From assembly GCF_036346295.1 (NCBI RefSeq), contig NZ_CP107819.1, positions 3,038,001 to 3,102,000 on the forward strand: a DNA stretch of 64,000 bases. The letters are read 5' to 3'. Below are positions 34,476 through 43,416 of the stretch, piece after piece. Position numbers and translations under genes: made by a program. Under the pieces are notes generated by a model, which did not search any database, had not been told where the DNA came from, and saw only the letters and a list, made by a program, of their open reading frames with translations. The stretch is from Streptomyces sp. NBC_00536 (GTDB lineage Bacteria; Actinomycetota; Actinomycetes; Streptomycetales; Streptomycetaceae). Within the stretch, counting starts at the first letter, position 1; each line of letters opens with the position of its first letter.

Positions 34476-36389
34476 GTGAGCGGAACCTCAGAAGGAACCG
34501 GTTCGGCGGCCGACAGCATCCACCCGGCCACTACGGAACGTCACCCGGCCGTTCCGGCCGCGTCGGCCGCGCCCTCGGGCGGCTCCGGCCGGTCCACGGC
34601 GGTCCGGACGGCGACGGTCCGGCCCCCGTCCGGCCGGGACGGGTCCGAACTGTCCGGGCTGTCCGAACTGCGCGACTACCGGGCCGCGTTCAACGCGGCC
34701 CACCTCGCCATGGCCGTCGTCGACCGGGACGGCTTCGTCGTCGCCGCCAACGCGGCCCTCGCCGGGCTGCTGGGCGCCGAGCCGCACGCCCTCGACGGGC
34801 AGAGCGCGGCCGATCTGGTGGACCTGGCCGCCGAGGCCCGCACCTGGCAGGCCTACCGCGAGGTGCTGCGCGGGCGCCAGGCCAGGCTGCGCTGCACCCG
34901 GCGGCTCAAGCACCCCGACGGGCACTCGCTGTGGACGGAGATCACGCTGGGGCCGGTGCCCGGAACCGGTGACGTCCTGCTGTCGGTCGCGGACATCAGC
35001 GACCGGCGCGATCTGCAGGCCCGGCTGCGGCACCTGCAGATGCACGACCCGGTCACCCGGCTGCCCAACCGGGCACTGTTCTTCGAGCGGTTGTCGGCCG
35101 CCCTGGAGACCCCGTCCTACGAGCGGGGCGGGACCGGCCGGATCGGCCTGTGCTACCTCGACCTCGACGGGTTCAAGGCGGTCAACGACACCCTGGGCCA
35201 CCGGGTGGGCGACCGGCTGCTGACCGCCGTCGCGGCCCGGCTCACCCAGTGCGCGGACCAGTCCGGGTACGGGCGTACGGGCGGCCACCTGGTCGCGCGG
35301 CTCGGCGGCGACGAGTTCGCCCTGCTCGTGGAGGACTCCACCGGCACCGAGCAGCTCGCGGATCTGGCCCGGTCCGCGCTGGCCGCCGTACAGGAGCCCT
35401 TCGACCTGGCCGGGCAGCGGCTGTCGGTGTCGGCGTCCATCGGCGTGGTGGAGCGCGTGACGGCCGGGACCTCGGCGACGGCGCTCATGCAGGCCGCCGA
35501 CACCACGCTGTACTGGGCGAAGGAGGACGGCAAGGCCCGCTGGACCCTCTTCGACCCGGAGCGCAACGCCCACCGGATGACCCGCCAGGCGCTGTCCTCG
35601 ACGCTGCGGCCGGCCGTGGAGCGGGACGAGTTCGTGCTGGAGTACCAGCCGTTGGTGGACCTGGAGAGCGGGGTGGTGCGGGGCGTGGAGGCCCTGGTGC
35701 GGTGGAACCACCCGCAGTTCGGGACGCTCACGCCGAATCGGTTCATCGGGATCGCCGAAGAGGACGGCTCCATCGTCCAGTTGGGGCAGTGGGTGCTGCG
35801 GACCGCCTGCCGCCAGGCGCGCCGCTGGCAGATCGAACACCCCAGTGACGCACCGGTCTTCGTCTCCGTGAACGTCGCGGTGCGCCAGGTGTGGGACTCG
35901 GACCTGGTGGGCGACGTGGCGGAGATCCTGGCGGAGACCGGGCTCGCGCCGCAGCTGCTCCAGCTGGAGCTGACGGAGTCGGCCGTGATGGGCTCGGCGG
36001 GACGGCCGCTCCAGGCCCTCCAGGCGCTCAGTGACATGGGGGTGCGGATCGCCATCGACGACTTCGGCACCGGCTATTCGAACCTGGCCTACCTGTCCCG
36101 GCTGCCCGTCTCGGTGCTGAAGCTGGACGGCTCCTTCGTGCGCGGCTTCCGCTACGAGGAGGGCTCCCACCCGAACCCGGCCGACGAGACCATCGTGGAG
36201 GCGCTGGTGCAGCTCGCGCACCGGCTGGGCCTGACGGTGACCGCCGAGTGCGTGGAGACCGCGGGCCAGGCGGCCCGGCTGCGCCGGGTGGGCTGTGACA
36301 CCGGCCAGGGCTGGCTGTACTCGCGTGCGGTGGCCCCGGAGCGGATCGCCGAAATGATCAGCGCCCGCCCGGAGAACCTGGCCCGGTAG
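34476..36389 (+). CDS. cdgA: PAS-GGDEF-EAL c-di-GMP enzyme, probably CdgA
   Basis: 637 residues, cytoplasmic. After a ~60-residue disordered start, a PAS domain lies at ~65-185, GGDEF at ~190-355 (G277-G-D-E-F281) and EAL at ~370-630 (E405-A-L-V-R). The EAL catalytic segments D-D-F-G-T-G-Y-S and K-L-D-G-S-F are intact, so both synthesis and breakdown of c-di-GMP are possible. Domain order and chromosomal neighbourhood resemble CdgA of S. coelicolor, hence the symbol, which is moderately sure. c-di-GMP holds BldD on DNA and delays sporulation. It starts on GTG, 8 bases after GGGAG. Confidence 0.88.
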   Translation: MSGTSEGTGSAADSIHPATTERHPAVPAASAAPSGGSGRSTAVRTATVRPPSGRDGSELSGLSELRDYRAAFNAAHLAMAVVDRDGFVVAANAALAGLLGAEPHALDGQSAADLVDLAAEARTWQAYREVLRGRQARLRCTRRLKHPDGHSLWTEITLGPVPGTGDVLLSVADISDRRDLQARLRHLQMHDPVTRLPNRALFFERLSAALETPSYERGGTGRIGLCYLDLDGFKAVNDTLGHRVGDRLLTAVAARLTQCADQSGYGRTGGHLVARLGGDEFALLVEDSTGTEQLADLARSALAAVQEPFDLAGQRLSVSASIGVVERVTAGTSATALMQAADTTLYWAKEDGKARWTLFDPERNAHRMTRQALSSTLRPAVERDEFVLEYQPLVDLESGVVRGVEALVRWNHPQFGTLTPNRFIGIAEEDGSIVQLGQWVLRTACRQARRWQIEHPSDAPVFVSVNVAVRQVWDSDLVGDVAEILAETGLAPQLLQLELTESAVMGSAGRPLQALQALSDMGVRIAIDDFGTGYSNLAYLSRLPVSVLKLDGSFVRGFRYEEGSHPNPADETIVEALVQLAHRLGLTVTAECVETAGQAARLRRVGCDTGQGWLYSRAVAPERIAEMISARPENLAR

Positions 36390-36407
36390 CGTGCGTCGCG
36401 GAACCAC

Positions 36408-36442
36408 CGCCGCCCCCGCCCCTGGAGAGGGCGGGGGCGGCG
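36408..36442. terminator. Bidirectional terminator between cdgA and the chitinase gene
   Basis: Perfect 14-bp arms CGCCGCCCCCGCCC / GGGCGGGGGCGGCG around a 7-nt loop in the 77-base gap between convergent stops. Confidence 0.85.
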
Positions 36443-36466
36443 CTCGCTCGGCGCGGGGTGGGGGGA

Positions 36467-38179
<1,713 letters not shown>

Positions 38180-38256
38180 GGGGGGCCTCCGGAGGCGGGG
38201 GGAGGGCAGAACGCTGCGGGTGAGAGAAGTGATAGCGATCACCTCGACTCCGAGTC

Positions 38257-38288
38257 AATGGTTTGGACCAAACAAGGACTAGACCACT
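38257..38288 (-). promoter_or_regulatory. Pair of dre-like (DasR) boxes upstream of the chitinase gene
   Basis: AATGGTTTGGACCAAA (38257-38272) and CAAGGACTAGACCACT (38273-38288) are adjacent partial matches to the dre consensus ACTGGTCTAGACCAGT, with 10 of 12 core bases in the first. They lie 78-109 bases upstream of the chitinase ATG. Chitinase promoters of Streptomyces carry such direct repeats. Confidence 0.65.
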
Positions 38289-38330
38289 CGGACGACAAAC
38301 ACCCTCGTCAGAGACCTGACCGCACAACAG

Positions 38331-38362
38331 AAACCGCCCGTCACCCCGGTGACGAGCGGTTT
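38331..38362 (-). terminator. Hairpin after the flavin monooxygenase gene
   Basis: AAACCGC(C)CGTCACC / GGTGACG(A)GCGGTTT stem-loop, 69 bases beyond the 38431 stop on the minus strand. Confidence 0.65.
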
Positions 38363-38430
38363 AAGGCCCCCTTGAGCCATCTCTGTGCAAGGTTTTGGCA
38401 ACAAACCAGCCGAACCCCGTTTCTGCCCAC

Positions 38431-39537
38431 TCAGGCAGGTCCGGCGCCCTCCACGGGCATCCCGTACGCATCTGCGACGAGCCCGTACGAGCGCAGCCGG
38501 GCGGCGCCGCTGTGCCCGGTCGCGGTCAGCATCAGCTCGTCCGCGCCCGTCCGCTTCACCAGGGCGTCCAGCCCGTCGCGCACCGCGCCGGGGGTCCCGT
38601 ACACGACGTTCGCGAGCCAGCTGTCGACGAACTCCCGCTCCAGGGAGCTGAAGGAGTACGCCGCCGCCTCCTGCGGCGTCGGCACCAGCCCCGGCCGGCC
38701 GCTGCGCAGCCGCAGCATCGACAGCGCCCCGGTGAGCACCTGCGCCCGGGCGGCCTCCTCGGTGTCGGCGGCGAGCGCCGACACCCCGATCAGCGCGTAC
38801 GGCTCGGCGAGCACCGCCGAGGGACGGAAGCTCTGCCGGTACAGCTCCAGCGCGGGGATCGTGCCCGCCGCCGAGAAGTGGTGGGCGTAGGCGAAGGGCA
38901 GACCGAGCTGTCCGGCGAGGGCCGCGCTGAAACCGGAGGAGCCCAGCAGCCACAGCGGCGGCCGCGCGGCCGGGCCCTGCACCGGACCGGGTACGGCGTG
39001 CACCCGGGCGTAGGGGTGCCCGTCGGGGAAGTCGTCGTCGAGGAAGCGGGTCAGCTCCGCGAGCTGGCGCGGGAAGTCCTCGGCGCCTTCGTCGAGCCGG
39101 CCGCCGCCGCGCAGTGCCGTGGCGGTGCGCCCGTCGGTGCCGGGCGCGCGGCCGAGGCCCAGGTCGATCCGCCCCGGCGCGAGCGCCTCCAGGGTGCCGA
39201 ACTGCTCGGCGATCGCGAGCGGCGCGTGGTTGGGGAGCATGACCCCGCCGGAGCCGAGCCGGATCCGGGAGGTGTGGGCGGCCAGGTGCGCCAGGATCAC
39301 GGCCGGGGAGGAGCTGGCGACCCCGGGCATGGAGTGGTGTTCGGCCACCCAGTGGCGGTGGTAGCCGCGCGCTTCGGCGAGTCTCGCGATGTCCACGCTG
39401 GTCCGCAGGGAGGCGTGGGCCGTACTGCCCGCGCCGACGGTGACCAGGTCCAGTACGGACAGCGGTACCGGCGCCGAGCCGCGGACGGTTCCGTGGATCG
39501 CGTCCGCCGCGTCCACCACGTCCCCCGTGTCTGCCAT
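38431..39537 (-). CDS. LLM-class flavin-dependent monooxygenase (MsnO8-type)
   Basis: 368 residues. A bacterial-luciferase-like barrel: P-L-S-V-L-D at the start, the H-R-H-W-V-A-E-H-H segment, the N-H-A-P-L-x-I-A-E-Q-F motif and L-G-L-G-R-A-P-G-T-D are those of the MsnO8/YceB single-component oxidoreductases. FMN or F420 is the likely cofactor; the substrate is unknown. GAGGAGCG precedes the ATG at 39537. It is divergent from an IclR regulator across 257 bases, which makes that regulator a likely controller. Confidence 0.85.
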   Translation of the reverse strand: MADTGDVVDAADAIHGTVRGSAPVPLSVLDLVTVGAGSTAHASLRTSVDIARLAEARGYHRHWVAEHHSMPGVASSSPAVILAHLAAHTSRIRLGSGGVMLPNHAPLAIAEQFGTLEALAPGRIDLGLGRAPGTDGRTATALRGGGRLDEGAEDFPRQLAELTRFLDDDFPDGHPYARVHAVPGPVQGPAARPPLWLLGSSGFSAALAGQLGLPFAYAHHFSAAGTIPALELYRQSFRPSAVLAEPYALIGVSALAADTEEAARAQVLTGALSMLRLRSGRPGLVPTPQEAAAYSFSSLEREFVDSWLANVVYGTPGAVRDGLDALVKRTGADELMLTATGHSGAARLRSYGLVADAYGMPVEGAGPA

Positions 39538-39794
39538 CTTCGCTCCTCTGTCGTCCGTCGTGATCCACCTGTGATGTGGACGTACGAAGGGATCGAACAG
39601 CGCCCGCGCCCAGGGCATTCCCGGCACACCGGGGCACGGCGCGGACACGGTGCATGACCTTGGCATATGCCAACGGAGTAGCCACTGGCCGAAGGGCATG
39701 ATTGAGCCATCAATCTCTTCAACAGGCGCTCCGCGTGGGCCTCTTGGTGGCTATCGTGTGAGAGCAAGCGGTAACAACCTGCTAGGGGGAAACC

Positions 39795-40553
39795 GTGGCG
39801 CTGAAGCCCGAGCCGACCGCGCCGTTCCACTCGGTGCAGTACGCCCTGCGCGTACTCGAAACGATCGCACGGCACACCGGTGGTGTGACGGACGTCCAGA
39901 TCGCCCGTGAGACGGGGCTGCCCGCGGCCCACCTCACTCCCATGCTCCTCATGCTGCGGCGAGAGGGGTATGTCCTGCAGGTGTCCGACGGCGCCTACGC
40001 GATAGGTGACTCGCTCGTCCTCCTGGGCTCCGGCGTCGACCGGCAGCAGGCGTTGCAGGACAAGCTCCAGGAGACCCTGGACCGCCTGCGCGACTCGGTG
40101 GGGGCGGCGGTCTACATCAGCCGGTACGTGGACGGGGAAGTCAGGATCACGCAGTTCGCGGACAGTCCCCGCACCCCCAAGGTGCACGAGTGGGTCGACT
40201 TCCGCTCCGCCGCCCACGCCAGCGCGGTCGGCAAGTGCCTGCTGACGCAGCTGGACCAGAACGGCCGCCGCGACCACCTGTCGCGCCACAAGATCGCCCG
40301 GCTGACGTCGAAGACGATCACGAACGAGCAGATCCTGTTCTCCAAGCTGGACAGCCAGCCGGCCACGGTGCCGGTGCTGGACTTGCAGGAATACGCGGTG
40401 GGCACGGTGTGCGCGGCGGTTCCGATCACCGCGGGATCGGCCGTGGGCTGCCTGGCCCTGTCGATGCCGGTGGAACACGCGCACCGGCTGCGGGCCGCGG
40501 CGGACGCCCTGAACCGCAAGGCCGCGCCGCTGCTGCTGTCGCTCACGCTGTAG
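39795..40553 (+). CDS. IclR-family transcriptional regulator
   Basis: 252 residues. The N-terminal winged helix (~12-75) has A-L-R-V-L-E-T-I-A and the helix-turn-helix around Q-I-A-R-E-T-G-L-P. The C-terminal effector domain contains the typical S-A-A-H-A-S-A-V-G-K-C-L-L turn and D-x-Q-E-Y-A-V-G-T-V-C-A-A-V-P. It starts on GTG after AGGGGGAAA. It is divergent from the LLM monooxygenase gene and ends before a terminator and tRNA-Lys on the opposite strand. IclR proteins bind small carbon metabolites; the ligand is not evident. Confidence 0.87.
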   Translation: MALKPEPTAPFHSVQYALRVLETIARHTGGVTDVQIARETGLPAAHLTPMLLMLRREGYVLQVSDGAYAIGDSLVLLGSGVDRQQALQDKLQETLDRLRDSVGAAVYISRYVDGEVRITQFADSPRTPKVHEWVDFRSAAHASAVGKCLLTQLDQNGRRDHLSRHKIARLTSKTITNEQILFSKLDSQPATVPVLDLQEYAVGTVCAAVPITAGSAVGCLALSMPVEHAHRLRAAADALNRKAAPLLLSLTL

Positions 40554-40586
40554 CGAGGGGGATGTGCGCAGGAAAGTCGGAAAGCA

Positions 40587-40624
40587 CTTCGGGCGGTTCC
40601 CGGTGAACCGGAAACCGCCCGAAG
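40587..40624. terminator. Terminator between the IclR gene and tRNA-Lys copy 2
   Basis: Perfect 12-bp arms CTTCGGGCGGTT / AACCGCCCGAAG with a 14-nt loop, lying between the IclR stop and the 3' end of the minus-strand tRNA, so it can serve both. Confidence 0.8.
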
Positions 40625-40630
40625 CAGAGG

Positions 40631-40704
40631 TGCGCCGCCAGGGACTCGAACCCCGGACCCGCTGATTAAGAGTCAGCTGCTCTAACCAACTGAGCTAGCG
40701 GCGC
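40631..40704 (-). tRNA. tRNA-Lys (anticodon CTT), copy 2
   Basis: Identical over 74 nt to the copies at 32743 and 47171 but on the minus strand. A -10-like TAATAT lies at 40718-40723 on the same strand. CCA is not encoded. Confidence 0.97.
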
Positions 40705-40790
40705 CTCACGAGAGAAAATATTACCCGGTCCCCGGGGGTGCTCGCGACCACCTTCTTCCTGACCGCCGTCCGCCCTCCGTCCACCCTCCC

Positions 40791-42497
40791 TCAGCGGTCC
40801 AGCAGGTCCGCCCGGGACTGGGCCGTATACGACTCCAGGAGGGCGGACACGTCCGCCGGAGTCAGCGGGCGGTAGCCCGCGGCGGTAGCCGGGCGCCACC
40901 AGACCGGGTCCGGGGTGAGGAATCCCGCCCGTCGCAGGCCCACCCGATGCACCTTGTTCGTCGCCGTCACGGGCATGGCCGAAACCACCCGTATGTAGCG
41001 CGGCGCCATCTTCGTGCCCAGGTCCGGCTGCGCGGCGAGGAACGCCGCGAACGCCGCCGGATCGAAGACCGCCCCCGGCCGCAGCGCGAGGGCCGCCATC
41101 ACCTGGTCCCCGGCCACCTCGTCCGGCACCGCGTAGACCGCGACCGCCGCCGCGGCCTCCCACCGGGCCAGGATGTTCTCGATCATCGCGGCGGCCAGGT
41201 TCTCGCTGTCGACCCGCAGCCGGTCGTCCGTGCGCCCCGCGAAGTAGAGGAAGCCCGCCGCGTCGCGGAAGAAGAGGTCCCCCGTCCAGTACCAGCCGTC
41301 CCGGGTACGGGCGGCTTCCGCGTCCGGGTTGCGCCAGTACCCCTCGAAGAGGCTGCGCCCCCGGTTGACCAGTTCCCCGATGGCCTCGGCGCCGTTCGTC
41401 AGCCGCCCGCCGGCGCCGAAGACCGCGGGCGGGCACTCGGTGCCCGTCTCCGGGTCGATGACGGCCAGGTCGTCCCCGGAACCGGCCCGGCCCAGGGCGC
41501 CCGCCGGGGTGTCCGGGGTGCGCTGCACGGAGGCGCCGCCCTCGGTGGCGCCGTAGCCCTCGACGAGGCGGACCCCGAACCGCTCGGCGAAGCGGGCCGC
41601 GTCCACCGCCCCGGCCTCGGTGCCGAAGCCGAGCCGCAGCGGATGGTCCCGGTCGTCGGGGCGCGGCTCGGTGGCCAGGAGGTACTGGACGGCCCTCCCG
41701 ACATAGGTGAAGTACGTCGCCCCGTACGCCCGTACGTCGTCCAGGAACGCGGAGGCCGAGAAGCGGCGGCTCAGCGCCACCGAGGCGCCGCCCGCCAGGG
41801 CCGGGAGCCAGTCGGCGATGACGGCGTTGCCGTGGAACATCGGCATGCAGATGTAGTGGACGTCCTCCGGGGTGACCGAGAACTGGCGCACCAGGGCCGC
41901 CCCGGCGGCGGCGAGCCGTCCCTGGGTGCAGATCGCGGCCTTGGGGGCGCCGGTGGAGCCGGAGGTGAAGTAGAGGAGCAGCCGGTCGCCGGGGCCGGGA
42001 CCGGCGGGGCGCAGCGTGGCGTCACCCGGCTTCGCGCCCGCGTAGGGGGCGAGCAGGGCGGCGTACGCGCCGTCGTCGTCGGTCACCAGGATCCGTACGC
42101 CGGGCAGGTCCAGCCCGGCGAGGAGCGGCAGGTGGGCGCGCTCGGTGACCAGGATCCGGCAGTCGGTGTGCAGGATGTCGCGGGCCAGCTCGGGGCCGCG
42201 CCGGGTGGGGTTGATCCCGGCGACGGCGGCCCCGGCCAGGGCCGCCGCGCCGAGCCAGAACGGGAACTCGGGCGTGTTGTCGAGCAGCACCCCCACGTGC
42301 GGCGGCGCGCCCGGGGGCAGCAGGTCGACGAGCAGCGCGGCGCGCGCGGCGCTCTCCTGGACCGTCCGGTGGTGGCTGAGGACGGTGTCGCCGTACCTCA
42401 GCCCGGGCCGGTGGTCGCCCCAGGGGCGCGCCACGAGTTCCGCGACGGTGCCGGGTGTCGCTGTCGGCGTCGTCGCCGGTGTCGTCGTCGTCCGCAT
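40791..42497 (-). CDS. Acyl-CoA synthetase / AMP-binding ligase (FadD17-like)
   Basis: 568 residues, ANL superfamily. The P-loop-like motif is Y-F-T-S-G-S-T-G-A-P-K (A3), the A5 motif is E-G-Y-G-A-T-E-G, the A7 motif W-T-G-D-L-F and the catalytic Lys region A10 is A-T-N-K-V-H-R. FadD17-type enzymes activate fatty or sterol side-chain acids with ATP and CoA. A palindrome of TetR type lies just upstream of the ATG, suggesting substrate-induced control, but no TetR gene is adjacent. The product acid is not predictable. The C-terminus ends R-A-D-L-L-D-R. Confidence 0.85.
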   Translation of the reverse strand: MRTTTTPATTPTATPGTVAELVARPWGDHRPGLRYGDTVLSHHRTVQESAARAALLVDLLPPGAPPHVGVLLDNTPEFPFWLGAAALAGAAVAGINPTRRGPELARDILHTDCRILVTERAHLPLLAGLDLPGVRILVTDDDGAYAALLAPYAGAKPGDATLRPAGPGPGDRLLLYFTSGSTGAPKAAICTQGRLAAAGAALVRQFSVTPEDVHYICMPMFHGNAVIADWLPALAGGASVALSRRFSASAFLDDVRAYGATYFTYVGRAVQYLLATEPRPDDRDHPLRLGFGTEAGAVDAARFAERFGVRLVEGYGATEGGASVQRTPDTPAGALGRAGSGDDLAVIDPETGTECPPAVFGAGGRLTNGAEAIGELVNRGRSLFEGYWRNPDAEAARTRDGWYWTGDLFFRDAAGFLYFAGRTDDRLRVDSENLAAAMIENILARWEAAAAVAVYAVPDEVAGDQVMAALALRPGAVFDPAAFAAFLAAQPDLGTKMAPRYIRVVSAMPVTATNKVHRVGLRRAGFLTPDPVWWRPATAAGYRPLTPADVSALLESYTAQSRADLLDR

Positions 42498-42512
42498 GCC
42501 GCCGGAGAATAA

Positions 42513-42527
42513 CTGACGTTCCGTCAG
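42513..42527. promoter_or_regulatory. TetR-type palindrome upstream of the acyl-CoA ligase gene
   Basis: CTGACG-TTC-CGTCAG, a 15-bp palindrome centred 23 bases upstream of the ligase ATG. It also overlaps the stop codon of the LPMO gene at 42524. A related CGTCAG occurs at 42535-42540. Confidence 0.55.
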
Positions 42528-43144
42528 AACTGAACGTCAGAGCACGAGTAGAAGGCGTTGGCGGTGTCGTTGACGGTCCACACCGCCAGGATCATGTGCC
42601 GGCCCGACTTGCCGCTCGGCAGCGTGCCGTGGTGGACGGTGGTCATGTCGGGCCGGGCGCCGTTGTAGGCGACCGTGAGGAAGGGCTGCGGGTCGAGCGA
42701 GGCCCGGGTCAGCGGCTTGGCCGGGTCCCACCCGGTCTTCGTGACGTAGTAGCGGAAGTCCGTGGTCGAGTGGTTCGCCGTGAACTGCCACCGGAAGTCG
42801 TAGGGCGCGCCACTGGTGACCTTGGTCGTCGGCCAGGTACCGCCGCGCGGGTCGTCGAGCTGCGCGAACTCGGTGTGGTTGCCGGAACATATCCGGCCGT
42901 CGGCGGGACCGGCCGCCGGGAAGCCCTTGAGGCCCTCGACGCTCTGCGGCTCCCACTGGATGGGGCCGCAGTCGGCGACGGTCTTGTTGGCGCAGAGCTT
43001 CTGGCGGCTGATGGGGGTGTCGGTGTACCCGTGGCTGCTCGCGGTGGGGGCGCTGAGCACGGAGATGCCGACGATCATGCCGAGACCGAGCGCGGCGGCG
43101 CCGGCCCGTCTGGGCATGCGGATGGGCATGCGGGTCTTACGCAT
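42524..43144 (-). CDS. Lytic polysaccharide monooxygenase, AA10 (chitin-active type)
   Basis: 206 residues. The signal peptide ends A-S-S just before H38, which becomes the mature N-terminal His of the copper brace; the second His is in T-A-N-H-S-T-T-D-F-R-Y-Y. Four cysteines can form the two usual disulfides. No binding module follows, so it is a single-domain LPMO like CBP21. It oxidatively cuts crystalline chitin and helps the GH18 enzyme. AAGGAG lies 6 bases before the ATG. Two dre-like boxes upstream suggest shared regulation with the chitinase. Confidence 0.93.
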   Translation of the reverse strand: MRKTRMPIRMPRRAGAAALGLGMIVGISVLSAPTASSHGYTDTPISRQKLCANKTVADCGPIQWEPQSVEGLKGFPAAGPADGRICSGNHTEFAQLDDPRGGTWPTTKVTSGAPYDFRWQFTANHSTTDFRYYVTKTGWDPAKPLTRASLDPQPFLTVAYNGARPDMTTVHHGTLPSGKSGRHMILAVWTVNDTANAFYSCSDVQF

Positions 43145-43234
43145 GATGCTCCTTGAACGTGGGGGGAGTTCGGGGAGTTCGGTGAGCGTGCGCACGCGGG
43201 GACCGCGGACTGCGGTACCGGTGATTCGGGTAAT

Positions 43235-43290
43235 TCAGGTCTAGACCAAGTTCCAGATTATTGACGGGAGTTGGCCATGTCCAGACCAAT
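43235..43290 (-). promoter_or_regulatory. Two dre-like boxes upstream of the LPMO gene
   Basis: TCAGGTCTAGACCAAG (43235-43250, 12 of 16 to the dre consensus, with the core GGTCTAGACCA intact) and CCATGTCCAGACCAAT (43275-43290, about 11 of 16), 40 bases apart and in the same orientation. The first lies 91 bases upstream of the start. Confidence 0.68.
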
Positions 43291-43317
43291 CGGCGAACGG
43301 GCGTCCCGCACTGTGGG

Positions 43318-43365
43318 CGGGCACAGGAGGCGGGCACAGGAGGCGGGCACAGGAGGCGGGCACAG
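43318..43365. repeat. Tandem 13-bp repeat
   Basis: GCACAGGAGGCGG is repeated three times head to tail from 43321, with a partial unit on each side. It lies between the LPMO promoter and the terminator of the SPFH gene and is not coding. Confidence 0.85.
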
Positions 43366-43398
43366 GAAAGGGCGGCCGGATCCACCGGCCGCCCTTTC
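43366..43398 (-). terminator. Terminator after the SPFH gene
   Basis: Perfect 14-bp arms GAAAGGGCGGCCGG / CCGGCCGCCCTTTC with a 5-nt loop, 18 bases past the stop of the 43417 gene. Confidence 0.85.
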
Positions 43399-43416
43399 GT
43401 GGGTGAGGAGGAGGCG

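Noticed and set aside
43318..43365. CRISPR-like tandem repeats
   Set aside because: The 13-bp units are contiguous without spacers and no cas operon is present. The 9-bp and 15-bp arrays elsewhere fail for the same reason. The Cas4-like nuclease at 27324 is not next to an array.
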